Assembly (NCBI GenBank): GCA_035041965.1
Contig: JAPYMA010001039.1
Location: forward strand, 83,575-147,574
Length of the DNA: 64,000 nt
Direction of reading: 5' to 3'
Origin: Anisakis pegreffii
Lineage: Eukaryota; Nematoda; Chromadorea; Rhabditida; Anisakidae
The translations under genes were made by a program, and so were the position numbers. Shown here one piece after another: positions 36,701-46,090 of this stretch. The notes under the pieces are model-generated. The model saw nothing but the letters and a program-made list of their open reading frames with translations, was not told where the DNA came from and did not search any database. Every line of letters begins with the position of its first letter. Position 1 is the stretch's first letter.

Positions 36701-39128
36701 TTCAGATAGACTTATCGATGGTGAATGTTCGTGGCAAAGGAGGACGTACAGCCCTGATGCAAACGGCGTCGAATCAAAGCAAAACGGAGTCAGTGACGAT
36801 TGATGACATGCGTAACTTGATCAAGTCCGGTGCCGATATCGATGCTCAAGACGACTGCGAAGACACTGCACTCATGTTGGCTGTCAAAAGCGGACGTGCT
36901 ATGGTCGTTGAATATTTGCTGAAGAATGGTGCAGATGCGACGATTGTTGATGAACGTGATCGTACACCGTTACATCATGCTGTTGCGATACAGTCCATTA
37001 AGATCGTCAAATTACTTATCGATACTGGACGTATCAATGTTAGTACTTATCTTTTATACTTACTCCTTTCTGATTTCGTTCGAAAGCAGTCTGACTCTGC
37101 CCGCAGTAAACATCCGTCTAGATTGTAGTGCTATTCTTGAACCTTTTCAAATAAGCTGCATATAAATATGCGATTTATATGAATATTAGATTAGTGCATA
37201 TCTCTAGCTGCACAGTAACATATTACTTCTATCAGTTGTAATCGTTAGTATCCGTATCAGTTGTAATCGTTAGTATCCGGTGAACGAAAGGAAATGAAAA
37301 AAAAAGAAGGAAATTTATGGTACGCTCAATGGCTGCTTATAATTTGGTATGTAAAATATGCATTGAGATGATGATGACAATTTGAAGGAGTACTGAATAA
37401 AGAATGTGTTTGAGGTTGATGCGTTGGATGTGGATAATCGAACAGCATTGATCGTGTGTGCAAAGTACGATATGATGGGACCTGAAATAGCTGAATTGCT
37501 GCTGAAAGCAAAAGCGGACGTTGCGTGTACGGGTGATAAGACAGCCACCAATTACGATGGTAAAACTGCGTTGCATTTCGCTGCACAGTACAGTAACATC
37601 AACATCATTAAAGTTCTCATTCAACATGGCGCAAATAAAGACGCACAAGATCAGTTGGTAAGTGGTTTCTTGTTGAGTATTATCACTTGATCATACGGAA
37701 AAATGTTTTGCAACGATTCTGCAACAAATCGGAATTCAACTGACTGAATACCGATAAAATTCAAGCGGATTCGTGTTTGTTCGTTAGAAATTATTACTTT
37801 CGAAAGAAAATTTGCAGAATGTGAGTGGATAAAGTAAGTTAATTCAGGATCAGACACCGTTATTTTTGGCAGCATCTGAAGGGCATGCTGAGGCAGTTGA
37901 GTTGTTATTAAGTGTTGGTGCAAGCAAAGAAATCACCGATCAGAAGGAGCGATCGCCGAGAGATGTCGCAGCCGAGAAATTATTCTTGGAAGTGGTGAAT
38001 TTACTCGACTCGGTGCCCACTCAACGAGTGATGCCGATCAGTTTGAGCAATCGCTTGTCAGCGATGAGTACCACATCGCAGCAGCGATCAAAAAAGCACA
38101 ACAAAAAAGCCGTGCAGGTTATTCGTTTTCCATTTCAGTTGTACAAAACTTCATTCACCGATCATACTTTCAAATCATCCTTTCAAATTCATTTCTTGTC
38201 CATTACGACGGCTTTTGGTGAGAATTTTTTGAGCAAGAGCGAGGAAAGAAAAAGGCTCCAATTATCTAATTTAACGTATTGTTCGTGATGATGTCGACTT
38301 GTTTTCCGACTGTTACCATCGAATACTTTTTAGTTCCGCAGTCTATTATTTAGTTTTTTTGATATGTTTCTGAACGAAAATGAGATCTTTCGCTGCGAAT
38401 TGAACAGTTCGTATCTCAAAATAAGTTCGATCAGTAGTTGATTCTCATCGACGATATTGCAGAGGAATTCATCGAAGAAAGTTGCATGTCCACCAGCAGC
38501 AACAACCAGCTATGGCACAAGCGTACCTCAGTCGAATGCGAATCCGTTGACACCACCGTTGTCAGATGGATCGAACTACTCGACAACGCCATCACCCAGT
38601 AACGTCCAAACCACCTCAATAAGAACATTACCAATTCATGCTGTACCACCTCACCCTGAGGGTACACTTCAAGCATCTTCTGTTATGTTGTCGCCTTATT
38701 CGGATCATCACAACGCCAGTGGTTGCAGTCCGCCACAAATTGTTAGTTTTCAGTTTTTCGTTCATTCAGTTCAGTGTTATTCGCTTTTTGGTTCTTCTTT
38801 ACGTGAAACTCAATGCACAGCAAAAGCAAATATTCATTGCACTCAAATGATGCAGTTTTATCCAATAAAATAATATTTCTAATTAACATATCCAGGGAAG
38901 AAGGAGGTTAGTCACTCTGGAAAAAAAGATTGCAAGAGTTGTTTTCAGATGGTCCCTCAAGGAAGCTGGCCGAGATCTGACGTGACAGCACCGCTGCATT
39001 ACGATGATGGGCAGTATTACGGTACCAATTCGGTTGTTGATGCGTACAATCAGAATAATCATATGTATGCACAGCAGTATATTGCACAAATGCAACCACC
39101 GAATCCGTATTATAATGTTTCGTTATAA
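14470..39128 (+). CDS. Notch: Notch receptor (LIN-12/GLP-1 type), complete gene, 26 exons
   Basis: Single-pass receptor for DSL ligands; cleavage releases an intracellular domain that acts with CSL/LAG-1 in the nucleus. Exons joined by eye, all in phase: 14470-14566, 15344-15416, 20160-20266, 23235-23366, 26727-26905, 27178-27325, 27579-27701, 28601-28834, 29119-29273, 29435-29621, 29772-30064, 30207-30433, 30643-30760, 31258-31396, 31744-31972, 33946-34261, 34395-34577, 34766-35003, 35303-35439, 35715-35925, 36298-36542, 36706-37038, 37403-37657, 37848-38117, 38463-38741, 38949-39128. The sum is 5,088 nt, i.e. 1,695 residues plus TAA. Domain order: signal peptide, ~21 EGF (33-840), 3 LNR (~860-975), heterodimerisation domain (~980-1105), membrane segment (1135-1154), RAM-like motif (~1168), ankyrin repeats (~1260-1500), PEST tail. 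Longer in EGF number than C. elegans LIN-12 or GLP-1. Individual boundaries at exons 20-22 are the least certain. Confidence 0.93.
15344..34039 (+). CDS. Notch: Notch extracellular EGF-repeat array (exons 2-16)
   Basis: Fifteen exons encode 21 six-cysteine EGF modules by my count, most with C-x-C-x2-G-aromatic-x-G-x-x-C ends. Many carry the calcium-binding start D-(I/V)-(D/N)-(E/D/Q)-C (for example DIDEC, NIDDC, DVDEC, DVNEC). Several introns split a module after the CxC...G in phase 1, and splicing then completes the module, which supports the joins. An extra two-cysteine stretch, [13 protein letters not shown], sits after module 12 (start of exon 11, about 29787-29829) and does not form a full EGF. 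Family knowledge: such modules bind DSL ligands and can be O-glycosylated. Long introns (4.7 kb, 3.0 kb and 3.4 kb) separate the first modules, while later introns are mostly 150-650 bases. Confidence 0.9.
19327..19348. repeat. perfect 9-bp stem-loop
   Basis: GCCACTAAA, loop AAGC, then TTTAGTGGC: a perfect 9-base stem with a 4-base loop, inside Notch intron 2. Confidence 0.7.
19484..19528. repeat. 45-bp near-perfect palindrome
   Basis: GAATTTGATAAG near 19484-19495 pairs with CTTATCAAATTC at 19517-19528, and the stem continues almost to an AGCT centre with one or two mismatches. Related GATAAGTAT motifs repeat just upstream (19460-19483). Likely a small hairpin element within Notch intron 2. 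Confidence 0.6.
20267..23234 (+). other. Notch intron 3 (3.0 kb)
   Basis: No gene seen. It contains an AAT-rich degenerate stretch at about 22,460-22,565 and a purine-rich strip at about 22,190-22,250. The acceptor AATGTTAAG at 23,234 lacks the usual TTTCAG but restores the EGF frame exactly. Confidence 0.6.
23367..26726 (+). other. Notch intron 4 (3.4 kb) with one hairpin
   Basis: No gene seen on either strand. An inverted repeat lies at 24697-24739 in a G+C-richer patch (24,640-24,760) rich in TTCGGT/ACCGA motifs. Confidence 0.6.
24697..24739. repeat. stem-loop in Notch intron 4
   Basis: ACCTTCGATTTCGGTC (24697-24712) pairs with GACCGAAAGTCGAAGGT (24723-24739) with one bulge and a 10-base loop. 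The surrounding 100 bases repeat ACCGA/TCGGT motifs in both orientations, which suggests a degenerate MITE-like insertion. Confidence 0.55.
31973..33945 (+). other. Notch intron 15 (2.0 kb) with microsatellites
   Basis: Lies within the last EGF module (donor CCTGG|GTACTT, acceptor AATTTCAG). Apart from an ATT run (33716-33769) and a TAATA run (33790-33830) nothing is recognisable. The frame at 33156-33341 is noise. Confidence 0.6.
33716..33769. repeat. (ATT)n microsatellite
   Basis: About 17 uninterrupted ATT units inside Notch intron 15. It is followed at 33790-33830 by a TAATA/ATAAT pentanucleotide run of about six units. Confidence 0.9.
33946..34577 (+). CDS. Notch: Notch LNR modules (exons 16-17)
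   Basis: After the last EGF, three Lin-12/Notch repeats are readable: [41 protein letters not shown] joined across the 34262-34394 intron to [13 protein letters not shown]; and [20 protein letters not shown] followed by CGWDGGDC. Each keeps the six-cysteine, Asp/Asn calcium-site pattern. Family knowledge: these modules wrap the heterodimerisation domain and keep the receptor off until ligand pulls. LNR2 has GFDC where the other two have GGDC, a mild deviation. Confidence 0.92.
34766..35439 (+). CDS. Notch: Notch heterodimerisation (NOD/NODP) domain with RSKR site (exons 18-19)
   Basis: Exon 18 (34766-35003) starts [12 protein letters not shown] and carries [15 protein letters not shown], the beta-rich first half of the domain, ending with YQRSKRS, a furin-type site suited to S1 cleavage. 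The donor AGCT|GTGAGT (phase 1) joins to the acceptor ATTGCAG at 35302. Exon 19 (35303-35439) gives the second half, [12 protein letters not shown]...[17 protein letters not shown], with the expected cysteine pair. Using the alternative AG at 35310 would create a stop, which supports the chosen acceptor. Confidence 0.85.
35715..36542 (+). CDS. Notch: Notch membrane segment and RAM-like linker (exons 20-21)
   Basis: Exon 20 (35715-35925) encodes a juxtamembrane stretch with ARAEVRP (candidate S2 region), a 20-residue hydrophobic segment (residues 1135-1154) ending in MVQQ, and the stop-transfer GRKRK. HIWHPP (Trp about residue 1168) fits the RAM hydrophobic-Trp-x-Pro motif that docks on CSL. 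The donor AGTT|GTTAGT falls just before an in-frame TAG, and the phase-1 join to 36298 restores a Cys codon. Exon 21 (36298-36542) is a polar linker with SSSKRSRND (possible nuclear signal). The donor CCG|GTCATT is my choice because it is the one in phase with the next exon. Confidence 0.75.
36706..38117 (+). CDS. Notch: Notch ankyrin-repeat domain (exons 22-24)
   Basis: Three phase-0 exons (36706-37038, 37403-37657, 37848-38117) encode about six ankyrin repeats with G-x-[19 protein letters not shown] and TPLFLAA cores and the GADI/GANKD/GASKE turns. The domain ends near [10 protein letters not shown] and is followed by a Ser/Lys tract, SKKHNKK, a plausible nuclear localisation signal. Family knowledge: this domain binds CSL and Mastermind. 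A 25-base tandem duplication lies in the intron between exons 22 and 23. Confidence 0.92.
37231..37280. repeat. 25-bp tandem duplication in Notch intron 22
   Basis: ATCAGTTGTAATCGTTAGTA plus TCCGT at 37231-37255 is repeated at once at 37256-37280 with only the last base differing. It lies wholly inside the 37039-37402 intron. Confidence 0.85.
38463..39128 (+). CDS. Notch: Notch C-terminal tail with PEST and FBW7/SEL-10-type degron (exons 25-26)
   Basis: Exon 25 (38463-38741) is Pro/Ser/Thr-rich and holds [11 protein letters not shown] (Thr about residue 1573). TPPLS matches the T-P-P-x-S phosphodegron recognised by FBW7/SEL-10, which controls turnover of Notch intracellular domain. Exon 26 (38949-39128) starts after TTTTCAG and is Gln/Asn/Tyr-rich, ending [10 protein letters not shown] and TAA. 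A rival acceptor at 38894 gives a frame that meets a stop without this tail, so 38949 is preferred. Confidence 0.85.
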
Positions 39129-39186
39129 TCCATCAAAGCATTGATTGATCACTTCATCCATCTACTTCAGTCCAATTTGCGAAGAT

Positions 39187-39192
39187 AATAAA
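39187..39192 (+). terminator. polyadenylation signal of Notch
   Basis: An AATAAA begins 59 bases after the Notch stop codon and is the first such hexamer downstream. It is the likely cleavage and polyadenylation signal. Confidence 0.5.
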
Positions 39193-39214
39193 AGTGAAAA
39201 TATCCTTCAAACAT

Positions 39215-42200
39215 CATTGCGCTTTTGATTACCACGAAGCGATCCTTTTTATTCTTCCTTTCTGTTCGCTAAACTCGGATAACGTCAAATCAGATAGGGG
39301 AATAATACAAAATCGCTGGTTGTGCACTGAGAATGTGATTTTGCATAATCCTCATAACAGATGTTTTGTGGTTCTGTATGTCTAGAGATGATACGTTTTG
39401 AATATACATATGTATCTGTATTTACCAATCGATGAAGGTATTTTCAAAAGCTTCTTCAAGTGCTTGATAGTAACGCTCCTTTTAAATCGCAATATAAAGT
39501 GCTCAACAAGTGTGTTCAGTTAAGTGGAGTAGATTGATTTCATCAACGATGATTTTATAGCAGCACTTTTCACTATCGACTCAATTTAAAATTCTTGCTA
39601 TCGTTCTCTGTAAAAATTACCAAACGTTGGCTTGTTACGAAACTTGAAAATTAATGGGTCAATACTACAAATTTGTGTCTTTTGAGAATGGTGCTGCTTA
39701 ATTTTGTAATTGTAATGTTTTGGTGTGAATTTTTATTGTTTTTGTATGGTTACTTTCCAATGAAAGTGTTTTCGATTCGGGTCATTTCCTTTGTCAATTT
39801 TACATTCATTTTTTGATGGATTCTCTTGATTGTTACTTGCATCTGATCATTTTAAAATATAATTGTTGTAGTTTTTGTTGTTTTCATTTATAATGCCTGA
39901 TGACTGATCGAGTGCTCTAGACACCATGGTTTTTTCGGCTTGTGCACTGCGCTATAATTCGTTATTGACTGCTGTTTAAGAGAAAATTTGTTGAATGAGA
40001 AATGCAACGGATGTGTCTTTTGGTGAGATTTCTTCAGTGATCACAAAACAGCATTTAGTGTTAACAAGCGATTCAGGCGCTATTCTGAGCATTTTAAAAC
40101 ATTTGTTCGTCAGCTGATCAGATTCTCTTGTGTCACTCATCAGGCATTCATCAGGCATTGCCGAGCATCGAACAAGGAATTAGACATCGTTCATTTGCTT
40201 ATTTGTATCCGATGAATTTTTTTCCGCGTACATTATTTTATCTTATTTCTGCGTACATTCAGTTATTTATTGGTTGAATCATTTCGCTGCATATCATTCG
40301 TTTGTTTTATACGCGACCATGTACAGTATAAATATGAACTCATCGCCTATTTGTTCTTCACAAACTGCACCTTCCCAACAAACGCTCACATCAGTATCAG
40401 TTATTTGTATCCTTCGTTAGCACATCATATCAATTATTTGATAGATTTTCAAGTTCCTATGCACTGCTCAGTGCCACAAGCACCGCATTTCTTCCTTAAG
40501 TCTTGGTCGGTTCATTATCGAGGTAGATTAAAGGTTCGATTACGCATATAGTGACATTATGCGTTGCCTTAAGTCAGGGTTTCTTTAGTGGTGCGAGATG
40601 ATATTGCAGGTGGTTTGACAAGGAGTACGAGATAAGGTTTCATTTTTTATGCGTTAAAGTAGGCGAGGACGGAATTCAACGCACACATGGCTGTAAAGGA
40701 GGCAATACTTTGAAAATAATTCTTTTGATCGTGTTTCATTGCTAAATAAACTATTGTTGTAGGGTTGCGAAGACGTCATAAGATTTCCTAGGATTTCATT
40801 AGAAATCGTCTGGAAAATAATCGATTCAATTCTTTACAAAGCGCTTTGAATGCAGAATTTCTTGTTGAGAAATTAGGCTGAACATCAGAATTTCGTTGCA
40901 GTTGTAGTCACTTTTTTTGGTTGAGTTCTTGCCGAGTGCTGAACCGTAATGGTACTTTCAGAGGAATGTTTAAGCTATAGTCAAAGTGCACTCAATCTTG
41001 TGGATGTAATGAAGCTTATCAGATGCGATTTATACAGCTGTTATCAACTTCTTACAATGTACGTCCACAACGAGGGCTCAGTCGAAATTGATCGATCGAT
41101 TTTTGAAGTGATAAGGAAGAAGTGACTTGTGAAGTTCGATCTTCGAAACAAAGCATTTGATTTCTGATGGCATCTTTGAGTGATAGCTGTTGATGGTTAT
41201 GATGGAGATCACTTCGAACGAATACCACGGCACCGCTCGACTCTTTTGCAATTTCTCCAATGTCCTTTCTGAAAGGCTCTTCTCGGTCCTCGTTCTATGA
41301 ACAGCCTCTTGTTTCTTCTTCACTTTGAACCGAATTAATGACCTATTGAAATAGAAGAATGTTCTAATGTTTTTTTACGAAACTGTTCATAATTTGTTCT
41401 CGATAGGATGATAGAATTCATAATTCATTGAACAGAAATATTTCCAAAAAATCATTCACTTTTCTCTCATTGTCAGTGGACAAATGAAGAGAAATAATAT
41501 GTGACAGTTTATTGGTTTCATTCACACTTGTTATAATAGACATTAAAAACAATTATAAGTGGTGAATATTAATTATTAATTCAGATGCAGTTGTTACCAA
41601 TGGCAATTGTAAGTAAACAAAGAGCAAACATGAGAATACAGTGCAGTTTGCAATGCTTTTTTCAACGCACACACAACACACATACTGCGTTGAGAACTCA
41701 CACTCGTTAGCATAACTGTTAACTGAGTTGTCAGATATTTGTAACTTTGTTTGTCATATTTTACTTGCTTGCTTCACATTAAAATAGCATATCATTCGTG
41801 CAATTTGACATTAGATAGGGCTATTAGCATGAGCAATGGGGATATCGAATGCAGAAATTACTTAGTTCAGTTTAGTGCACAAGTACGGCAGTGAACTTGA
41901 TTGATTTCGAATCAGAACCTCAATGAATATGTCTACATTCGTGCTAAGTAATTTGTCTTTTTGTGTTGTTATCGAATGAAATATGACATCATTTCTTATT
42001 GATTTATCTCACTAACAGCCGTTAAGCATGCAATCAGTGAAAAATAGAATAGTCAAAATTGAGGTTCAAAGCACTTTGATGTTGGGTTCAGTAGAAAAGT
42101 ACATGCATAAAACATCTGAAATCTTCATCAAAGAGCTCTGTTAGCCCACAATGAACTGCTTCATTCAGTAAGGTATTTGCGCTTGTCATTTAGCTTCACT

Positions 42201-42587
42201 TCACTATTGGTCACTATAATATATTCATCGTCTAACTAAAAGTCTCCCCATTAAAATGACTACTGAATTTTAGATGCCTTCAGTATTATGATCTCAACAA
42301 GAGGCTGATCAATTATTGGTCAGCTATTAAATATTCCAGAGGATCGATGCAAAATCTGACAGCTTTTTGATGAGAATGAGTGGGATAAGAGTGTGCTATG
42401 AACTGTGCTGTTACATTAATAGCAGGCTCATGTGGGATTCACGTAGATTATTCATTTGCTTCAGTTTATATTCTATGCACATTTTATCGACAGACTTAAA
42501 CTTGAAACTCTTTTTTAGAAAAATTCTCAATCGAGAAAAATCCAATCACTTCTTTCCCAATTTTCCGCATTTCTATTATTATTTTTC

Positions 42588-42619
<32 letters not shown>

Positions 42620-45600
42620 TATAATAATTATTATTATTATTAAGACTATTGTTATATTTATTATTCTAATATTATACATTTCTCTATTTCTATTATTTCT
42701 AAACACATCTCTATTTCTAATCATTATATCTATTATTGTTATGCATTTCTATTATTTTCCCATTTTTCGCAATACTGATCATCCTTCTTGTTATACTTTA
42801 TCGTAAATTTAGAACGAGCGATTGCTCTCCGAATGAGCTTGAACTTGGAGAAGAAAGTTTTGCACACTTCACCAGTTCGAATGGTTGAGGAATGAGTCAA
42901 CACTAATTGAAGGTTTGTAATGTTGCTCTTTTGAAGGCCACTTCAGCAACGTACCTTCACTGTTGGTTTCGGTGATTAATTATCCTTTTCGCTTCAAACA
43001 TCACGCATTTTGATGATCCAATCAATGAGTGCTTCGTTTTATATAACATTTACATCAACAAATTAGCGCTATCAGCTGTTAGCGAATCGTGATTTCTAAA
43101 ACTCTTCGTCGGAATCAGGTCGACAGCATTCAGAACTTATTTGATCAGCAAATCCAACTCATTACGAGTTTATGCTATCACCACTACCTCTAATATCACA
43201 TTCTTCCTTCTTCGCGCAGCTAACGATAATAGCGCCAAGAATCATCTGTCTACATGAAATTCTTATTTCAATTATTGAGTTGGTGAGCACAGAGGCGCAG
43301 GGCTAATCTGCTAAATTGCCCAACGATTTCTAAGGAAAGGATTCAGAGCTGTTAAAGAGAATGTGATGAAATTGGCTTTATACTCATGGGTGAATAAATA
43401 TCCATACGTTCAACTGAACAGCACTTCCAATAGTGAGCAGGGAAAGAAACTTGTCGAGAATTTTGATTTTCAAAAAGCGAATCGAGTGAATCGCTGAATC
43501 AATGAATAAACAAGCTGTAAAATGGGTAAATAGTGCACAAGTATTTATGTCAATGAATTTTCAGTTTTACGCTGAAAAAATTTCGGTGTTTTGCAAAAAG
43601 ATTGAGAATCAATTGTTTGCAATGTGTGATTGATGAGTATTTTTGCGCAGTTTCGATGATTATTTTTGCAGTGGGAGTTGAGAATTGTTGATTACAGACG
43701 TTTCTGTTGGATAAACATTCAGTCGTTCAGTGTCATCTTTCAAAAGTGTTGTATATTCATCTAATTCGATTCGACACAGCAACATAGAATTAATAAACCG
43801 TTACATTTCAGCTTGAAAAAGTTATCGCGTCATTTTATGCTCATACATTGCGCCGTTTTATAACTGAATGCGATCGATAAGAGCTATCCAAGCACTCACC
43901 AATTTTGAACGAAATCAAACCATCAAAGTGCTCTTTCAAAAATTGCGCTAAAAATATTGACTCAAATGCTCATGTGAGAATTCTCCTAAACGAAGATGAC
44001 GTCTAATTATCAGTTGCAAACACTCATTTAAGCAATCACCCCATTTACACACCACACAGTGCACTACTGGTTAACTTTTAAAAATTTTCAGTCAAAATTA
44101 CTAAAAATATTAATATTTTATGATGCAAACCTTTTCGCTTTGTCACGTTCTGCTGTTACGAGACACTTTTTTTTTCAGTCAGAGACGTGTTTTATTGTTA
44201 GTAATTTATCGCGCTTTATGATGGAATGTTCAGGAGTCAAGAATAGCATAAATATGAGCAGCAATAAAAAATTATCAAGTGATTCATGATAATCGTTCTC
44301 TATAATATCGCTGTGAAAATGCGAAATCTCGCATACAGTCAAACATATTTGTTTGTGTTTGATTGCGAGCTGATTTTCACTCGCTCATTTCTTATTATCA
44401 TCTCATTCATTTTCTTCTTCACATCTTCTTCAGCAAACTTGGTCTCACTGAAAACAGCAATAAACCAGTCTGTTCGGTGAATGGAACATGTATAGTTGAT
44501 GATAGTGCTGATGATGATGTATTGATGCATTTCGTCATTCGATAGATCGGTTTGCCTATCTGATATGAAACAAACGAACATTTCGTTTGTTACTCCTTCC
44601 TTCATGCATTTTATCAATGCTGTAGTTGCATATTCTTTAGACATTTGGTCATATTGACGACAGCAAAAATATTCATGGTTATAGCAATAATCATTCAGCA
44701 GTTTTTATGACCCTTTTATTGGTGCTCCTTCAACTTTGGAAATCGTTTTGAGATGAGAGTATTGACGTGATTTGATGCAGATGAAGTGATATTACGATAA
44801 ATAAACACGTGTTATGATGAGATCATTTGTTTGAATGTTTCATTCGATTATAACACTTCGACTTGTTCCACTTGTGCATTAAACTTTTTTGCGTCTTCTG
44901 TTTCCACAAATAAGTGAACAGTTTTACCAGCCAGACTGTCTTGCGAATTCCTTTTGAATGCTAGCAGCTAACACCGAATATGAAGGACGGGTTTGCAATG
45001 AAATTCTCATTAATCGTATGGCTGAAAAAAGACGTATTACTTTCTTGGAACACTTGCGACTACTGGCTCAGGGAATGAGGTGAATACGTGATGTTGAATT
45101 TAGCAGTCTTCATTTTGCTGAATGAGAGTAAAAGCATTCAGTATGCAAACCATCACTCATATTCTTGTTGATGTTGCTGATCTGCAACAAACCTTACCGT
45201 TAGTACAAACATGTGTTTATCACTACCCAAGCATTTTTCTGTTGTCTGCATGTTGCGCTAATTTATTTCAAGGAATAACGCACTTCCTTGAGCAGTTCCG
45301 TTAGTTCCTCTTCAAAAACATCACAAAACGATATCTGGTTCAATTCATAACCAAAGAAACTTAGTGGATTAGGTGCTATATTGTTGATTTTTATATTAGG
45401 AGTGAAACGTAATTAACGCATTGGTGATTCTAATGAGCATTACTTCGATGACCAGTTCAGGGGGTTTGGAACTGCGTTAAAATCAATTTGCTGTTTGCAG
45501 TTAAAAGGTTCATAAGAACGCGTACAGTCATTCGCAAATCATGAAACAGTCGCATTCCATCGACAAGTATCTTTTATTTTCAGATAGATTTGTTCGCTTC

Positions 45601-46090
45601 ATTTGCATTCGTTCATGCACCTTTCAATGAATCGCGATCGATAAGATTACAAGCAGCTGATACCTATTCGATTTCATCTATCCAGCGCACAACATCCAAT
45701 ATGTATCCCACTGCTGCTCTTCTAATCATTCATTTACTATTCATTCCATCTTCTAAACAGTAAGATTAAACTTTGTTTTGTAATTTTGCTTCAATTCGAG
45801 ACGGTGTTCAAACAATATCAGAATGATAAACTTCATGATAAAAAATGATTTATTCCCGTAATCAATGCGATCAATCGTGCTAGAACAGCAAACAATCGCT
45901 AGAACAATTAGTGGAGAGAATGAACTCATAGAATTATCAAGCGAGTACTATTAGCCAGGTGTTCGATCACTGGGACGTAAGGGAATGAATTTCTTAAGTT
46001 AGCGAAGTTGCGAGGGAGCTTTAAGAAAGCACTGGTTGATTGTCGAATAACGAATAATTCTGAAAAGTTATCAAATCCGTCATATAAAAG
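39215..46090. other. intergenic region, no supported gene
   Basis: Nearly 7 kb with no exon I can support. A microsatellite of AAT/TTA units lies at about 42,591-42,643. A hydrophobic plus-strand frame at 44,318-44,440 (ending in FFFTSSSANL) could be a signal-peptide exon for the macroglobulin gene downstream: a GTC donor at 44,440 would be in the right phase. The long N-terminal part before the hydrophobic core and the weak donor make this uncertain. The minus-strand Lys-rich frame at 41,078-41,323 is unexplained. Confidence 0.45.
42591..42643. repeat. AAT/TTA microsatellite
   Basis: About eight AAT units run into ATATAATAA and then TTATTATTATTA, so the tract is a small inverted simple repeat. 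Confidence 0.8.
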
